DNA of 64,000 nucleotides from Chenopodium formosanum (GCA_024500155.1 CM044877.1:66668001-66732000), one strand, 5' to 3'. Shown: positions 25,399-36,731, numbered from the stretch's first letter. Translations and numbers: made by a program. The notes: a model not told the origin generated them from the sequence alone.

Positions 25399-27661
25399 TT
25401 GATGAAAATGACCTCAATTAGGACGATTTACACATTTAACTCACTCTCGCGCAATTAAACATGTTAATAATCCTACTAAACTAATTTACTCTCGTGCAAC
25501 TAGCCTAGCAAAGATATGGAGGAATTTAGGGTTCTCAAACAACTCACTTTCGCACAATTGATTGAAAACACAATTAAAAGCATAGAATCAATTAGCTAGA
25601 AAGATTCTAATCCATAAAAGCATCATCCATACACAATAATCAAGAAACAATTTCATACTAACCACAATCAATCATCAAATTAATTAACATAACCTTCATC
25701 CATTTCCCTAGAACAAAACCTAAACTAACATAATGAACAAAAATATGGAAAACAAGATAAAATAATAATAAAGGCAAGAATCAACAACTAAACTAATTAA
25801 ACTACTCAAATCAACAAATAAATAAGCAAAAACAATAATAAATGAAAGCAATAAAGGTGAGAGAAAGTTAGGAAAACTCATTGAATTTATGAGAGGAAAA
25901 ATCCACAAATTTGCTTCTTCAAAATCCCAAAAACTCCATGAAAAATCCCATCTTTCTCTCTCTAAACTACTCCTAACCCTAAGAGAGAGATAATAAAGGC
26001 TAAACTAATGTTAAGTGAATGTTGTGAGAAAATAACCCCAAAGGGGTATTTATAATACAAGGCTAAAATAAAATAAATTAAAAGAGAAAACTAAAAAGAA
26101 ATAAAAACTAAACTAAAATAATTAAAATAACTAAACTTAAAAACCAAAAATAAAACTAAACTAAAAATAAAATGAAATAAAAGAAAATGAAAAGAAAAGA
26201 GGAAAACAGAAAACAAAACCCACAATTTCCCCAAAACAGAACCAACCCACGAAACCCCATCAGCTTCCCCATTTTCTTTCTCTTTCGATCTTGGCTGCTC
26301 TGATTTTCTTTCCATCATCACCATCACGCATCATCAATCATCACTCAATCACCACCGTCAATCCTCATCGTCATCAATCAAGCGTCAATCAAAACCGTTC
26401 AATTCTCATTAAAAATCACGTGAAAAGCTCGTGATTGACCCATGAATGCGCGCCCGCGAAGAAGCCGCACAGAGGTCGCACATAGCTTTTGCCTCGACCT
26501 GAATTTGGACTCAATCTCGTGCGCTTTCTGACAGGGCTGCGCGGCCGCGATGATATGGGTTGCTGCAATTTCGAATTCAAGCCAATTGATTGCGGTTTGG
26601 TGATGCGGGGATGAGTTGGGACAAATCGTGGCTGCTGTAATTGGGTTTGTTGGCGAGAATCGCGTGGTGGTTGCTGTTATTGTTGTGGCTGGTGGTGTGA
26701 GAATTGCGTGGTGGTTGATTGTGAGCTGAGGGAGCACGGGAGGTGCGATTGGAGGCGGTTTTGTGGTGGCTGGAAATTGGTGTTGTGTGGGGTGAGTTGC
26801 GAAGCTGATTGGAGGCGTTTTGGTGGTTCTTGGCAAAGGTTGATTGGAGGTGGCTGATGGTGTTAGTGTTGTTGACGGTTGTTGTCGCTGCTGTTGCTGT
26901 TGGTGTTGTGATGTGTGGTGGTTTGTGGGAGGTTGCTAGTCAGGAAATTGGTTGTTGCGGGCGGCAGGGCTGCTGTAGGAGGCTAGTGGTTTGCGTGGTG
27001 GTGATTGGAGGTGGTTGTTGTGAGGGTGAGTGAGCAAGGGTGGCGAATTGGTTGGTGCGTGAATTGGTGGGCTGATTTGTGTGAGGTTGATGTGGTGGAG
27101 GATAAGGAAGGTGGGGTGTATGATAAGTTGGCAGCAAAAGGAGGTAAGGGGCAGCAGCTTGCTTGGCTCAAATTATGTGCCTCGAACCTCGGACCTTGAA
27201 CTCGGATATGACTTTGAAACCCGGAACGCCTACAACCAAAAACAACACGAGGGTGAAATGGAAAATAAAATAAAATAAATAATATAAAGTAAAATAAAAT
27301 AAGATAAAGAAAGTAAAATAAAATAAAATAAAATGCTAAAACTAAAGAAATAATAAAATTAAATGAAAAGAAATAAAATAAAATACGAAACTAAAATAAA
27401 TAAGAAAACGAGATAAAAAGAGAAATTATTAAAAATATAAACTAACGACTTAAACTACAAACATTAAAAGAAAGAAAAATAAAATAAAACACGAAAATAA
27501 ACTAAAAACTATAGAAAATTACAAAAATACTCAAAATAAAGAATAAAAGACAAGAATAATAAAATAATAGAAATAAATAACAAAATAGGCTAAATTATTG
27601 TAAGATAAGCCGGAAAGCGACTCAATAATCACCCTAAAAGTGACATAAAAGTCACTTATCA
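25399..27661 (-). mobile_element. LTR-like block (probable solo LTR, gypsy Tat/Ogre style) between the duplicated segments
   Basis: Read on the minus strand the block starts TGATAAGTGACTTTTATGTC at 27661, which resembles the start of long plant gypsy LTRs of the Ogre/Tat group (from memory of the family, not a search). The left limit is uncertain; TGATGAAAATGACC at 25399 would give matching TG...CA ends. The middle (about 26330-27200) is GC-richer with overlapping frames on both strands, flanked by AAAATAAAATAAAA-type simple sequence. No gag or pol is visible. The right flank is GCACT but no matching GCACT was found at the left, so this is not a simple insertion. Confidence 0.5.
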
Positions 27662-28584
27662 GCACTTGCAATAAAATTACAAGAAGCAACAGTTTTATTA
27701 TCACAAATGCATCGGTTCCGGGAGTAGTGTGTGGCAGAGTTGTATTGGCAATTAGGGAAAGATAAGAGAAGGATTTGGATAGACGATGGCAGAATTGAGC
27801 CAATTGTTGGAATGGTTGGTCCTGCAGAAATGATTACTCAAAATTATTGGGGCAGCGTTGTGAACAGACCTCTTGGTATTGCTAGGAACCTTATAGTACG
27901 AACACATGATGTTGATGAACGCAGAGGTCACATGGGACAGAATACCGGAGGTGCAAATTCTCAGCTACAACACTTAAATGAGAATAGCGGTGATTGTGGT
28001 GATGTAAAAAATGGAAATGATAATACTGATAAAGAAAAAAGAGGACAATGCTGATGATGAAATTGGGGAATATGTTGTTCTCAAGGGTAAAAAGATGCTA
28101 CATTGGGACTTCCACAGGAAAAAGAACGCTGCAAAATAAAGAATAATGTTGAAAGTGTTGGTGAACAAGAACTGAGTAACTGGATTGTAACAAAGAGAGA
28201 GCAAGTCTCAATCTCTATGGAAACAAAACTACGTTTTGCTAAAGTGCGATTGTAAAAAAAGGAAAGGCAAAATCTCAATGTTTAAAAGTTTTCATTTATT
28301 TAGATACTTTTTGGTACCCTATTATCTACAAATTCAATAAATTTTGATTCCTAAATTAGGATTTTTTGTTCAGTGATTTAGATTAAGAATCAGTTAAATG
28401 CTTGAATAATTACAAGTCATTGGAAAACATTACGTATGTTAATCCTTAATATGAATGGCAATGTACTGATGATTTATTACAAAAGACTTAGCACCATTAT
28501 TTATCTTATTATTAAAGTTTCATCATTATGTTATTTAATTTATACACATTATCATTGTAATTAGACAATATAATATAATACTAA
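27662..28584 (+). pseudogene. Partial copy of the unknown gene, 923-bp copy 2
   Basis: Lacks the first 40 codons of the gene at 24289 because it begins exactly at the end of the LTR-like block. It carries a TAG where copy 1 has CAG (GGGAGTAG against GGGAGCAG), and it shares both downstream frame breaks of copy 1. An open frame from 27731 to 28054 survives but has no natural start. A dead duplicate. Confidence 0.85.
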
Positions 28585-28629
28585 TAACAATTAAGAAATT
28601 CTTAACTCCACATTAATTACCGCAAAATT

Positions 28630-28666
28630 GAGAGGGCACCCGCGTTGCGGGTGCACTCACAACTAG
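28630..28666 (+). mobile_element. Helitron 3' terminus with GC-rich hairpin
   Basis: A perfect stem-loop GCACCCGCGTTGCGGGTGC is followed about ten bases later by CTAG and then T (28663-28667), the canonical Helitron 3' end. The 5' TC end was not found, so the extent to the left is unknown; the element may include the 923-bp copy. Confidence 0.75.
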
Positions 28667-28991
28667 TGTATATAAAAATTACTATTTTCTTTTAAAACAT
28701 ACAAATAAAAACTACTTTATTCCCTATTAATTGAGTAAATTTGTAATTGTATGTAAAAAATAATAATAATAATAAATAAATAAAAAAAATAAAAACTAAG
28801 AATTTGTTCTCTTCACCTTATTTAAATAATAATATTAAGTAGATAAATAATTTACGTTCAATGAAACTAATTTTAGTTTAATAAACAAAAGTTAGTTTAA
28901 GGGAAAAAAAAAACAATTTAGCTAACTTAAGTTTAAATTGGTTACTATAAATAACAAATACAATAGAGAATTAGTCAGATTTAAGTTTTAA

Positions 28992-29025
28992 CTAGATGAA
29001 ACTCGTGTAATGCACGGTTTGTTTG
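28992..29025 (-). mobile_element. Helitron 3' terminus, minus strand
   Basis: On the minus strand the hairpin CGTGCATTACACG is followed by AGTTTCAT and CTAG, then T. The body would extend rightward toward the AT microsatellite; its 5' end could not be placed. Confidence 0.6.
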
Positions 29026-29296
29026 AATTTTTTAAATTATATATATTTTTTTAAATTTATGTGCTAAAATTGGTTATATATTTAGATAAAAATTTTAATG
29101 TCAAAAGATAATATTTTATATTAAATTAATTTAAATTTAATTCGCCAAATTTGCTTACGTGGAATTTGATTTATTTAATTATAAAAGATTTTAATAATTT
29201 CTTATTTAATTGGCTAATACTAAAATTTAAAATCCTATATGGCACACTAAGAAAATTAGATCATATGTGGCTCTCTAAAAACTCGGGAAAAAACTC

Positions 29297-29300
<4 letters not shown>

Positions 29301-29364
<64 letters not shown>
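29301..29364. repeat. (AT)n microsatellite
   Basis: About 32 uninterrupted AT dinucleotides. The Ile-Tyr repeat frame across it is an artefact. Confidence 0.97.
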
Positions 29365-29367
<3 letters not shown>

Positions 29368-29396
29368 TAAAAAAAAATTTAGTTAACCAAATATCA

Positions 29397-29834
29397 TCTA
29401 TTAAATATTAATAAAACAAAAAGTTGTTGACGTCATCATTGTCCACATGTCACTCTCATAATAAAAATTTTCCCGCTTAAATGCAAGGATGATGTCATTT
29501 TTTTTCAGGTGTGGAGCTATCATATTTAATAATTTTAAAAGTTGAATATTAGAAGTTTCCACATTACAACTACAACCTAACAATTTATCCTTAAAAAATA
29601 AAATAATTTTAAGTAGCACACTAACAAATAGACTCCTAGATTGAAATATGTATTAGGCGATGTTGAGCAGGTATGATATCATAATTTTGATGAAAATCTA
29701 AAATTGCAAAAGTATTTATGTTTTTTACAAGGTGCATTATTCTTATTTATATTTATCCATTTTAAAAAAACTATATATACAACTTATAAAAATAAATTTT
29801 ATATAAATCGTGCATCGCACGGGCTCTAACCTAG
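29397..29834 (+). mobile_element. Non-autonomous Helitron, family B, copy 1 (438 bp)
   Basis: Starts TCTATTAAATATTA after an A and ends with hairpin CGTGCATCGCACG, then GGCTCTAACCTAG followed by T. It aligns in inverse orientation with 36422-36865, which shares both ends (TCTATTAATTATTA...CTAG). Internal landmarks common to both are ACGTCA, GTGTGCTAC-like and TACAACCTA-like segments. No coding capacity. Confidence 0.85.
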
Positions 29835-29935
29835 TTTCTAATCAGCAATATAGCTAAGAGAATAGGCCTAAGTAACCGTTTTAGAAAAAAAAATGTTACA
29901 TCTATTTCTTTTCTATTTTACTTTGTACTTTTTTT

Positions 29936-32812
29936 TTGGTGCAAAGGTGGACCGAGTCCGAGAAAACATAAAAAAAAAATAAAATAAACAATAAATCGAG
30001 AAGTAGCCACACCTATGATATCCTCATCACGAAGAAGGTCTCGTATTTCGATAGGTGGAACCTCAAAATAATTAACCCTCTCCGCTTGAATGACTCCTAA
30101 ATTGGCTAACTTATCGGCGACTGTAATACCCTAATAATTCTCTCTTTAAATATGTAAGGATCCTGAACAATATTCAAGAGAATTACTGGCGTGCTACCGC
30201 CACGTGTTCAAACGTTAAGGCTTATTAAGAAAATAGCAGCGGAAAAACTAAATCAAGTATATATAAGTTTCAAAACCAATAACCAAAACCAAACTAAATC
30301 TTACAACTTAGAACCCTTAAGGCCCTTATTCAAAACTCAAACCAATATAAATAGTATGAAAGTAAAGTTGAGTTTAAATAACTTTCAAAGTAAATAGCAA
30401 TAAAAATAAGAAAAGTAACCAACTCTACACTCAAGATCCCGCCATCTAGAAATGGATGCTACATGTGTAAGAACATGTGGTTAATCTGCTCCCCAATATT
30501 ACAAGTGCAAAAATTAGATCGTCACAGGGTCATTGAAAGACGAAGGTCATGACCAAAGAAAGACACACAAAGCACGCAATCAGCAAAGCTGAGTGCATAC
30601 AAGCTGCGAAATAAATTAAGAAATCCCTAACATGCTACTAATAATCAAACATCATGCATCATTAAATTATAGACTCAACACACGACTCAATTATTTATAT
30701 TACTAAGACTCCATTAATTAATAATAGGTATATCATTATTTTTATTCATTGGATTACGCAATAGACAAGGTTGTCCAATAACTCATGCTCCATTTGGAAC
30801 ACCAATAAAAGAAAAACCCCATGCCTCCTTTCGGAAACATCAATAAACATCCAACGACCACGGGCGCGACTCCGTGACCGTAGTTAGTATGAGATCTCAC
30901 CTAACTCCTAGTTTTAGCAAAAAATATTTGAAATAGGAGACTCGTAGATCAGACGGCCTCGATAAAAGTACACGACTAATACAGAGTTTTATTGCTCATC
31001 CATCTTGCACTTTACGTGATTTACAGGTTTAGAGTTGGTGATGACTCATATGCATAACAATACAAACATTCCAATAACAATTCAATCAAGCAAGGCAAGT
31101 TTCCAATTTCAATTCTTGATTTATCAGTGACAAACAACATTTATTATTTAACCCTTTAATTACCTCGGTGTATAAACACCTTGAGTGCATAAGGCACCCC
31201 AAAACCTTAACCTCGTCTTATAAGACTTGAATTCCTCTTTTACTCATCCTGTTTACATAATTATGAATGAGTAATAAATTAATCTTTACACCAATCACAT
31301 AACTTTGCCTCTAAGCACACTTTGCATAATTAGAACACAAATAATACTTGCAATATAAAATAGTGCACATCATATGAAATTCACAATGTATAACCAAAAA
31401 ATTTAACCTAGTCATCCCTATACATGATACTAAGTTCTCGATCTATCCTAAAACATGCACCTAAAAGCAAGGTTTCGTAACTTGTACGTACCTTTGAGTA
31501 AACGTTTGTATGCCACTTTACTATCTAGAAATCACCTTCAATAAACTCCTCTCCTAAACCAAACAATAACATCTCAATCAATACCCAATCAATCAAATTT
31601 ACAGCAATATATACTAACTTACTTTAAAACCTTCAAAATCCAAATCAAACAACACTTTAAAACCTTTCCTTTAGTTAAAATTAAAGGCTTATATATAGTT
31701 CTTTAAATTTTCTTCATAAAACCTTAAAATACACTCTTATACATGAAATTACAGCAAGTTTAAAGTTTAATAAAAATCTGAAAATTATTTAAAAACCCCT
31801 AATAATCTCCCTTTTTAATGGGTGATTAAACCCTCTTAAAACTTTAATAAAAAACATATATTTATGCTTAATTAACTTTAAACATAATTAATTTTATCAA
31901 TCAAACTCAAGGATAAAATTTTAAGCATAAAAACTTTGTTAAAATCAAAAACTGCCCGAAAATCATATTTAGAGGCTGAATTTGGCCACGAGAGGGTGGT
32001 TCTCACTACTAAAGATAGTGAGTCTTTCTTAAAACATTGTTTCTACATGGAAAACTGTACTTTTTTTTTTTTTTTTATCAAAATCGGATGAGTTCAGAAC
32101 TTGATCGGGATTAAAACGGGATTAATATTGACGAACGGAAATCTTAAAATTAAAACATGAATTTACATGTTCAAAATAATCTGGAATTAAGTTAAATTAA
32201 TCATTAGTTATAATCACCAAAATTTCAAAACGTCATTACTATAAAGCCCTAAATCAATTGTTCATAAAAACCCTAAAATCATGATTTTCAATAATTAAAA
32301 ACCCTAGGTTATAAAATTTACAAAATCTGAAAATTATGACATTTATAAAATCTGAAATTATAAAGTTTAATCATCAAAATACAATTTGATACTAATTAAA
32401 TTAATATCAAACAATAAAATCAAAACCCATAAATCAATAATTATAATTATACAAACAAATAAAACAAAGGAGAAAATAAGACTAACCTTTTTGTGTGGGA
32501 AAATTTTGGGGATTAATGAGGTATTTATATGGGAGAATGTTGTAGGGTAAATAGATAGATTAGACCTCATAAAATTAATGGGTCAAATGAATGAAATGGA
32601 CTAAGCTTTAGTTGTATTGAAATAAATTATAGAATGAAGGTTCATAAAATAATTTGTACCAAAATAATTTTTGACTCAAATTATTAATTTGAAACTTTTG
32701 AAATTAAATTACGAAAAATAACAAATAAAAATTATAAATAAATAAAATTTCATTTATAAAATATTTAAAAATAAGGGGGATTACAGCGACTATATTATCT
32801 TCATGAAAACAA
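29936..32812 (-). pseudogene. LINE RNase H fragment split by an LTR insertion
   Basis: Joining the minus-strand sequence across the element at 30122-32785 (counting its GCGAC duplication once) gives FHEDNIVADKLANLG followed by an EVPP segment. This is the C-terminal signature of the RNase H-like domain of plant LINEs, in which A-D-x-L-A-N-x-G is typical. A short T-run near 29930 (A-run on the minus strand) fits the LINE 3' end. Only about 70 codons are recognisable. The LTR insertion interrupts the Ile-Val-Ala stretch, so the LINE was there first. Confidence 0.75.
30122..32785. mobile_element. Solo LTR-like element (2,664 bp) with 5-bp TSD
   Basis: Ends are TGTAATACCC and GGGGATTACA, a TG...CA pair with inverted TGTAAT/ATTACA. 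Target duplication GCGAC lies at 30117-30121 and 32786-32790. The interior is non-coding and AT-rich, with no PBS, gag, pol or polypurine tract recognised, so a solo LTR left by LTR-LTR recombination is the best reading; a non-coding LARD-like element is the alternative. Orientation is not certain. Confidence 0.85.
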
Positions 32813-33073
32813 CGGGAAAAATAAAAAATTACAACCAAAAGACTTAATAATTCTACGACATTCTCTTAGCTTATGGATGCATAGTTTAGTTATGCACATT
32901 TGTCAATTATTTACACATGTGACAATTAATATCTCTAATTATTAATTACAAAATGAAAAGAAAAAATACGAAATGAATAATTGATATTTTTAAATAAAAC
33001 AGTATATCCATTGACATATATCAAACGATTAGTTTTTCATCAATTAGTGTGAAAAAATTACTGTGATGAGTTA

Positions 33074-35221
33074 TCTATAATAATAAATATTACTAAAATA
33101 ACAACCACTAACATCATCTTTTTTCAAATTGTACACATGTCAAGTTCTGATAAAAAAGAATTTCGGTCTAAATCAGTTAGTGACATCATATTCTTATCAT
33201 TAATATATATCAATATTAATTGGGCTTGCCCCAGTTTATCTCCTAGATAAACATTTGATGTTTATCAAGGGGTAAATCTGTAAATTTCTATATAAAATGA
33301 AGGACATATTTGTAAATTGCACTATCATTCATCTTCTTCCTTAACTTTACTTATGCACATCCATGGATCTCTTCTTCCTCCTTCCTTCACCCACCTCCAT
33401 TACAAGCGTCTGTTTCTTCCTTCCACACCTTCATCATCATCTTCTTCTTCTTCAAGCTATTTCAATGACTTCTCCAACACCAACACAGACATCACCATAC
33501 ACCGCCGAATTAAACGAAAACCCTAATTAAAAAAAGGAGGAATATAGGGTATGGTTAATCCTTAGAGGGTAGGTGAGCTTTCCTCCTCCATTGAAGCAAA
33601 GTTTTGTTTTGTTTTTTGTTTTTTGTTTTTTGCTTTTTTTTTTTGGAAAAATTGCTCCCATTAATCTGAACTTTGGCTCGGCCACCGAAAATAATCCCAA
33701 CTTTCATTTATTATCTATTGCACCGAACTTTGGGGGGTATTAATTTTCGTTGCACCCAAATGACTTGCAACCGGTTGAAGAGGTCAATTTTGCTGACTTG
33801 TGATTAGTTGCACATGTGTCGCAACCTAATCGGTAAAAAAAAAATTAAAGATTAAAAATAAATAAATTTAAAGATTTTAAAAAAAAAAAAAAAAAAAACA
33901 ACACCCCGCACCCACCCACCCACAACCAGCCAGCCAGCCAGCCAACACTTTCCCCGTAGCACCGACCACCGCCCAGACCCCCTTCCCCTAGAGCGTCGGT
34001 CGCCGCCCAGTCATGCATCCACACTCCTAGTGTCGGCAACGCCCGACCACCCTCCCCTTTCCCTTTAAAATTGGTCGCTGAAACGACCACCAAAAAAACG
34101 CTGCAACCCCTATTTCTCTGTGAATACGACCACCGAAATGGTCGAAATCGGCCGAGTTTCAGGCTGGATGGTTGGGTTTAACCCAAAATCGGCCGATTCG
34201 GCCGATCGTGGCTAATTTAATTAGCGGTGGCTGGGCGGTGGCTAATTTCGAGATTTGGGGGAAGGGAAGGGGTTTTCGGGGGTGGGTGAAGGGAAGGGGT
34301 GGGTTTCGAGGGAGGGGGAAGGCTCAGCGGCGGATTCCGGCAGCAGGGGAGGGGTTTTCGGGAATGGGGCTGGTTTTCCGGCGGGTTGGGGGTAGGGATA
34401 TGGTGGCAGCAGCTGGGCATGAGGTGGTTTGTGGGGTTTTTGTTTTTTGTTTTTTGTTTTTTGTTTTTTTTTTTAAAAAAAATTTAAGCCAATCATACGC
34501 TGACACGTGGCTAGGTAACCTGCTACATCAGGTTAGATGACCTGTTGGGTGCAACGAAAATTAATACCCCCCAAAGTTCGGTGCAATAGATAATAAACTA
34601 AAGTTGGGATTATTTTCGGCGGACGAGCCAAAGTTCAGATTAATGGGAGCAATTTTTCCTTTTTTTTTTCTTTTCTTTTCTTTTTTCTCCTGAGATTGCT
34701 TATTATGAGCTTTTGTTCGTCATTGATGATGAAGCAAGAAGTTGAGAACTAAATCACTGCTTTTTTTTTTGCACAAATACCAAAGCAATTTAATTACCCA
34801 GTTGTCACTAGATAAACATTTTTTTGTTTATCTAGGAGATAAACTTGAATTTTCTCATATTTATTTTTACTTCTTTGTTTTTTTTTGTTTTTTTTAAAAA
34901 AAATCCTTATTTTCATGCTACATTAGTATATTATAATTTTTTTAAAGATAATTGTGTTATTATATTATACTCCATATTTTATATTATATTAATATTATGG
35001 ATTTATGAGTGACTATTCTAAATATAATTACTCTCAATTAAGAGTACTCCATATTGTATGGTTTGCTTAAATTTTTGCTCTTCCTCAAAATTATTTAAAT
35101 CTAAATAGCATTGCAATTAATAGTTATGTTTCTTTTATTTTTCTCATATGAGATACATATATAAAATATATTTAATTCAAAGAAATTTTTATAAATTGTG
35201 CATCGCACGGGGCTAATCTAG
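33074..35221 (+). mobile_element. Larger non-autonomous Helitron (about 2.1 kb) hosting a MULE
   Basis: The 5' end TCTATAATAATAAATATTAC follows an A at 33073 and resembles the starts of family B. The 3' end has GTGCATCGCAC, then GGGGCTAATCTAG and T at 35222. A Mutator-like element sits inside at 33645-34659. Two inverted copies of a GTTTATCTCCTAGATAAAC motif lie at about 33230-33247 and 34828-34846. The segment 33340-33530 reads as a Ser-rich frame with an N-terminal look, possibly captured gene sequence, but with no recognised donor. Pairing of these two ends is inferred from similarity to family B. Confidence 0.6.
33645..34659. mobile_element. Second Mutator-like element, nested
   Basis: Termini GGAAAAATTGCTCCC and GGGAGCAATTTTTCC match those of 15328-16487 in their first bases. 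The inverted arms continue inward (CACCGAACTTTGG against CCAAAGTTCGGTG). T-runs on both sides allow a 9-bp TTTTTTTTT duplication but cannot prove it. The interior is GC-rich (CCACC/GGGTGG blocks), bounded by poly-A and by repeated GTTTTTT, like the first element. No transposase; overlapping frames are compositional. Confidence 0.8.
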
Positions 35222-35295
35222 TTTGCACTGATATAGCTTCCAAAATCTAACAAAGTAATTGTGTGCATTTCTTCTAACACTTCATTCTCATCCCA

Positions 35296-35334
35296 TTTTT
35301 TTTTTTTTTTTTTTTTTTGGGGGGGGGGGGGGGG
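35296..35334. repeat. T23-G16 homopolymer junction
   Basis: Twenty-three T followed directly by sixteen G. Possibly hypermutable, or an assembly-sensitive site. Confidence 0.9.
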
Positions 35335-35488
35335 ACAGTGTGTGTATCATTATAACTTTTTTTTTATATTTTTTTTTATCAATTTTTTCATGGTAAAAAC
35401 AAATTAAATTGTTAAGAATATTAGGAGGTTGTTTATTATATAATCCTATACTTTGGTTAAGGTAGTTTCCTTGATTATAGGCTACAAC

Positions 35489-35928
35489 TAGGTTAGATCC
35501 CGTGCCATGTACGTTGATTTTTTTTTTTAATTGATTGAGAAATATTATAATCATAAATTATTAGTCAAGAAATAATAAAAGTATGTGATATGTTAATTTG
35601 ATATTTGCAATTTTAATTGTAGCTTCCAATACACAACTAAAACAAAGTAGAAAAAAATCTTTATTGTAAAATAGGTCACTAATTATTTAAAAATATTGAT
35701 TTTTGGTATATATTGCCCAATTTTTATTAGAAAGATTTGCGAATAAATCTTTTATTTTAAATATAATAAGTATTACGTGTCAATATGGAATATATACAAA
35801 ATAAAATGATTTTTGTAAATGATTTGTTTCCCTGATTAAAATATTTTTTAAAAAGAAAAAAATAATTAAGGACACACCAGGAGATGACACGTGTCATTGC
35901 TGGTGTGTCTTTTAATATATAGTATTGA
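35489..35928 (-). mobile_element. Non-autonomous Helitron, family A, copy 2 (440 bp)
   Basis: Minus-strand start TCAATACTATATATT (35928 leftward), end CTAACCTAG followed by T, with 3' hairpin CGTACATGGCACG (one mismatch against copy 1). It aligns throughout with 6454-6903. The internal palindrome at 35871-35909 is kept. Confidence 0.85.
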
Positions 35929-36421
35929 TTGATGATGATGATTGATTGTTACAAGATTATTATATATCTAGCATATCTTTTGATTTTATCTCGTGTATTT
36001 TAGGGAAACTATTGTATTCTATATATGATTGAATAAATGAGAATAAGGGTAAGCTTTGAGTCCTTACCGATTTCTACGTGATATCAGTTGCTTAGGAATT
36101 TTAAAATTGAAAAAAACCCAAACTACATATATCACTATCACCATGGTTGGTGACGATATGCCGCCGCCTCCTAGCTCCACCACGCATAGACACCTTTCTG
36201 TATTACCTTGGTCCTCACGACTGTCCCGGAGACTTAACTACTCCGACCTACCTTCGTGGTAAAAATTATGATGAGTGGGTCGGTGATATTTAAACCGTGT
36301 TGGAGGCACACCGTAAATTTGTACCATTTAGTTTTGATTTTAATATGATAAATATGCCTTCGGTGCATTACCGTGGGCAACTATAGTTGGAAATAGTTTG
36401 GAAGATTTTCTATATCGTAAA
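35929..36421 (+). pseudogene. Ty1-copia 5' remnant: PBS-like site and gag start
   Basis: TGATATCAGTTGC at 36079 resembles the plant initiator-Met tRNA primer site usually seen as TGGTATCAGAGC, which places an LTR end just before it. From about 36188 the translation PHDCPGDLTTPTYLRGKNY, then DEW, fits the N-terminal copia gag motif (D-x-P-G, L-x-G-x-N-Y-x-x-W). An in-frame TAA follows at the DI codon pair. Truncated and flanked by Helitrons on both sides. Confidence 0.7.
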
Positions 36422-36731
36422 CTAGGTTAGAACCCATGCGATCACGGTTTATATAAAACATATTTTTAATTTGTACATTTTAAAAATAATTTGCAATTAT
36501 ACATGAATATAAATAAGAATTACGTATGTTTTGTAATTTTAAAATTTTTTATTTTCATCAAAATTATGATATAGTATCTGTTCAACGTTGTCTAATTCAT
36601 AGTTCAATGTATGAGGTCATTTATTAGTGTGCTATTTAAAATTGTTTCAATTTTCTACGATAAATTGATAGGTTTTAGTTGTAATGTAGAAGCTTCCAAT
36701 ATTTAAATTTCAAAAAAGTTTAATGTGATAG

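Noticed and set aside
26399..27199. Several overlapping 60-145 codon frames on both strands
   Set aside because: They lie in the GC-richer middle of the LTR-like block, are low-complexity (Pro/Thr-rich on one strand, Val/Gly/Cys-rich on the other) and have no recognisable domain; compositional by-products.
29301..29411. Frame encoding Ile-Tyr repeats
   Set aside because: Translation of an AT microsatellite; the same holds at 54543-54613.
33317..33526. Ser-rich 69-codon frame as a gene
   Set aside because: Opens without an ATG at its first codon, no continuation, and inside an inferred Helitron; mentioned as possible captured sequence only.
36056..36262. 68-codon frame as a host gene
   Set aside because: The alternative frame over the same bases gives the copia gag motif, which explains the sequence better.
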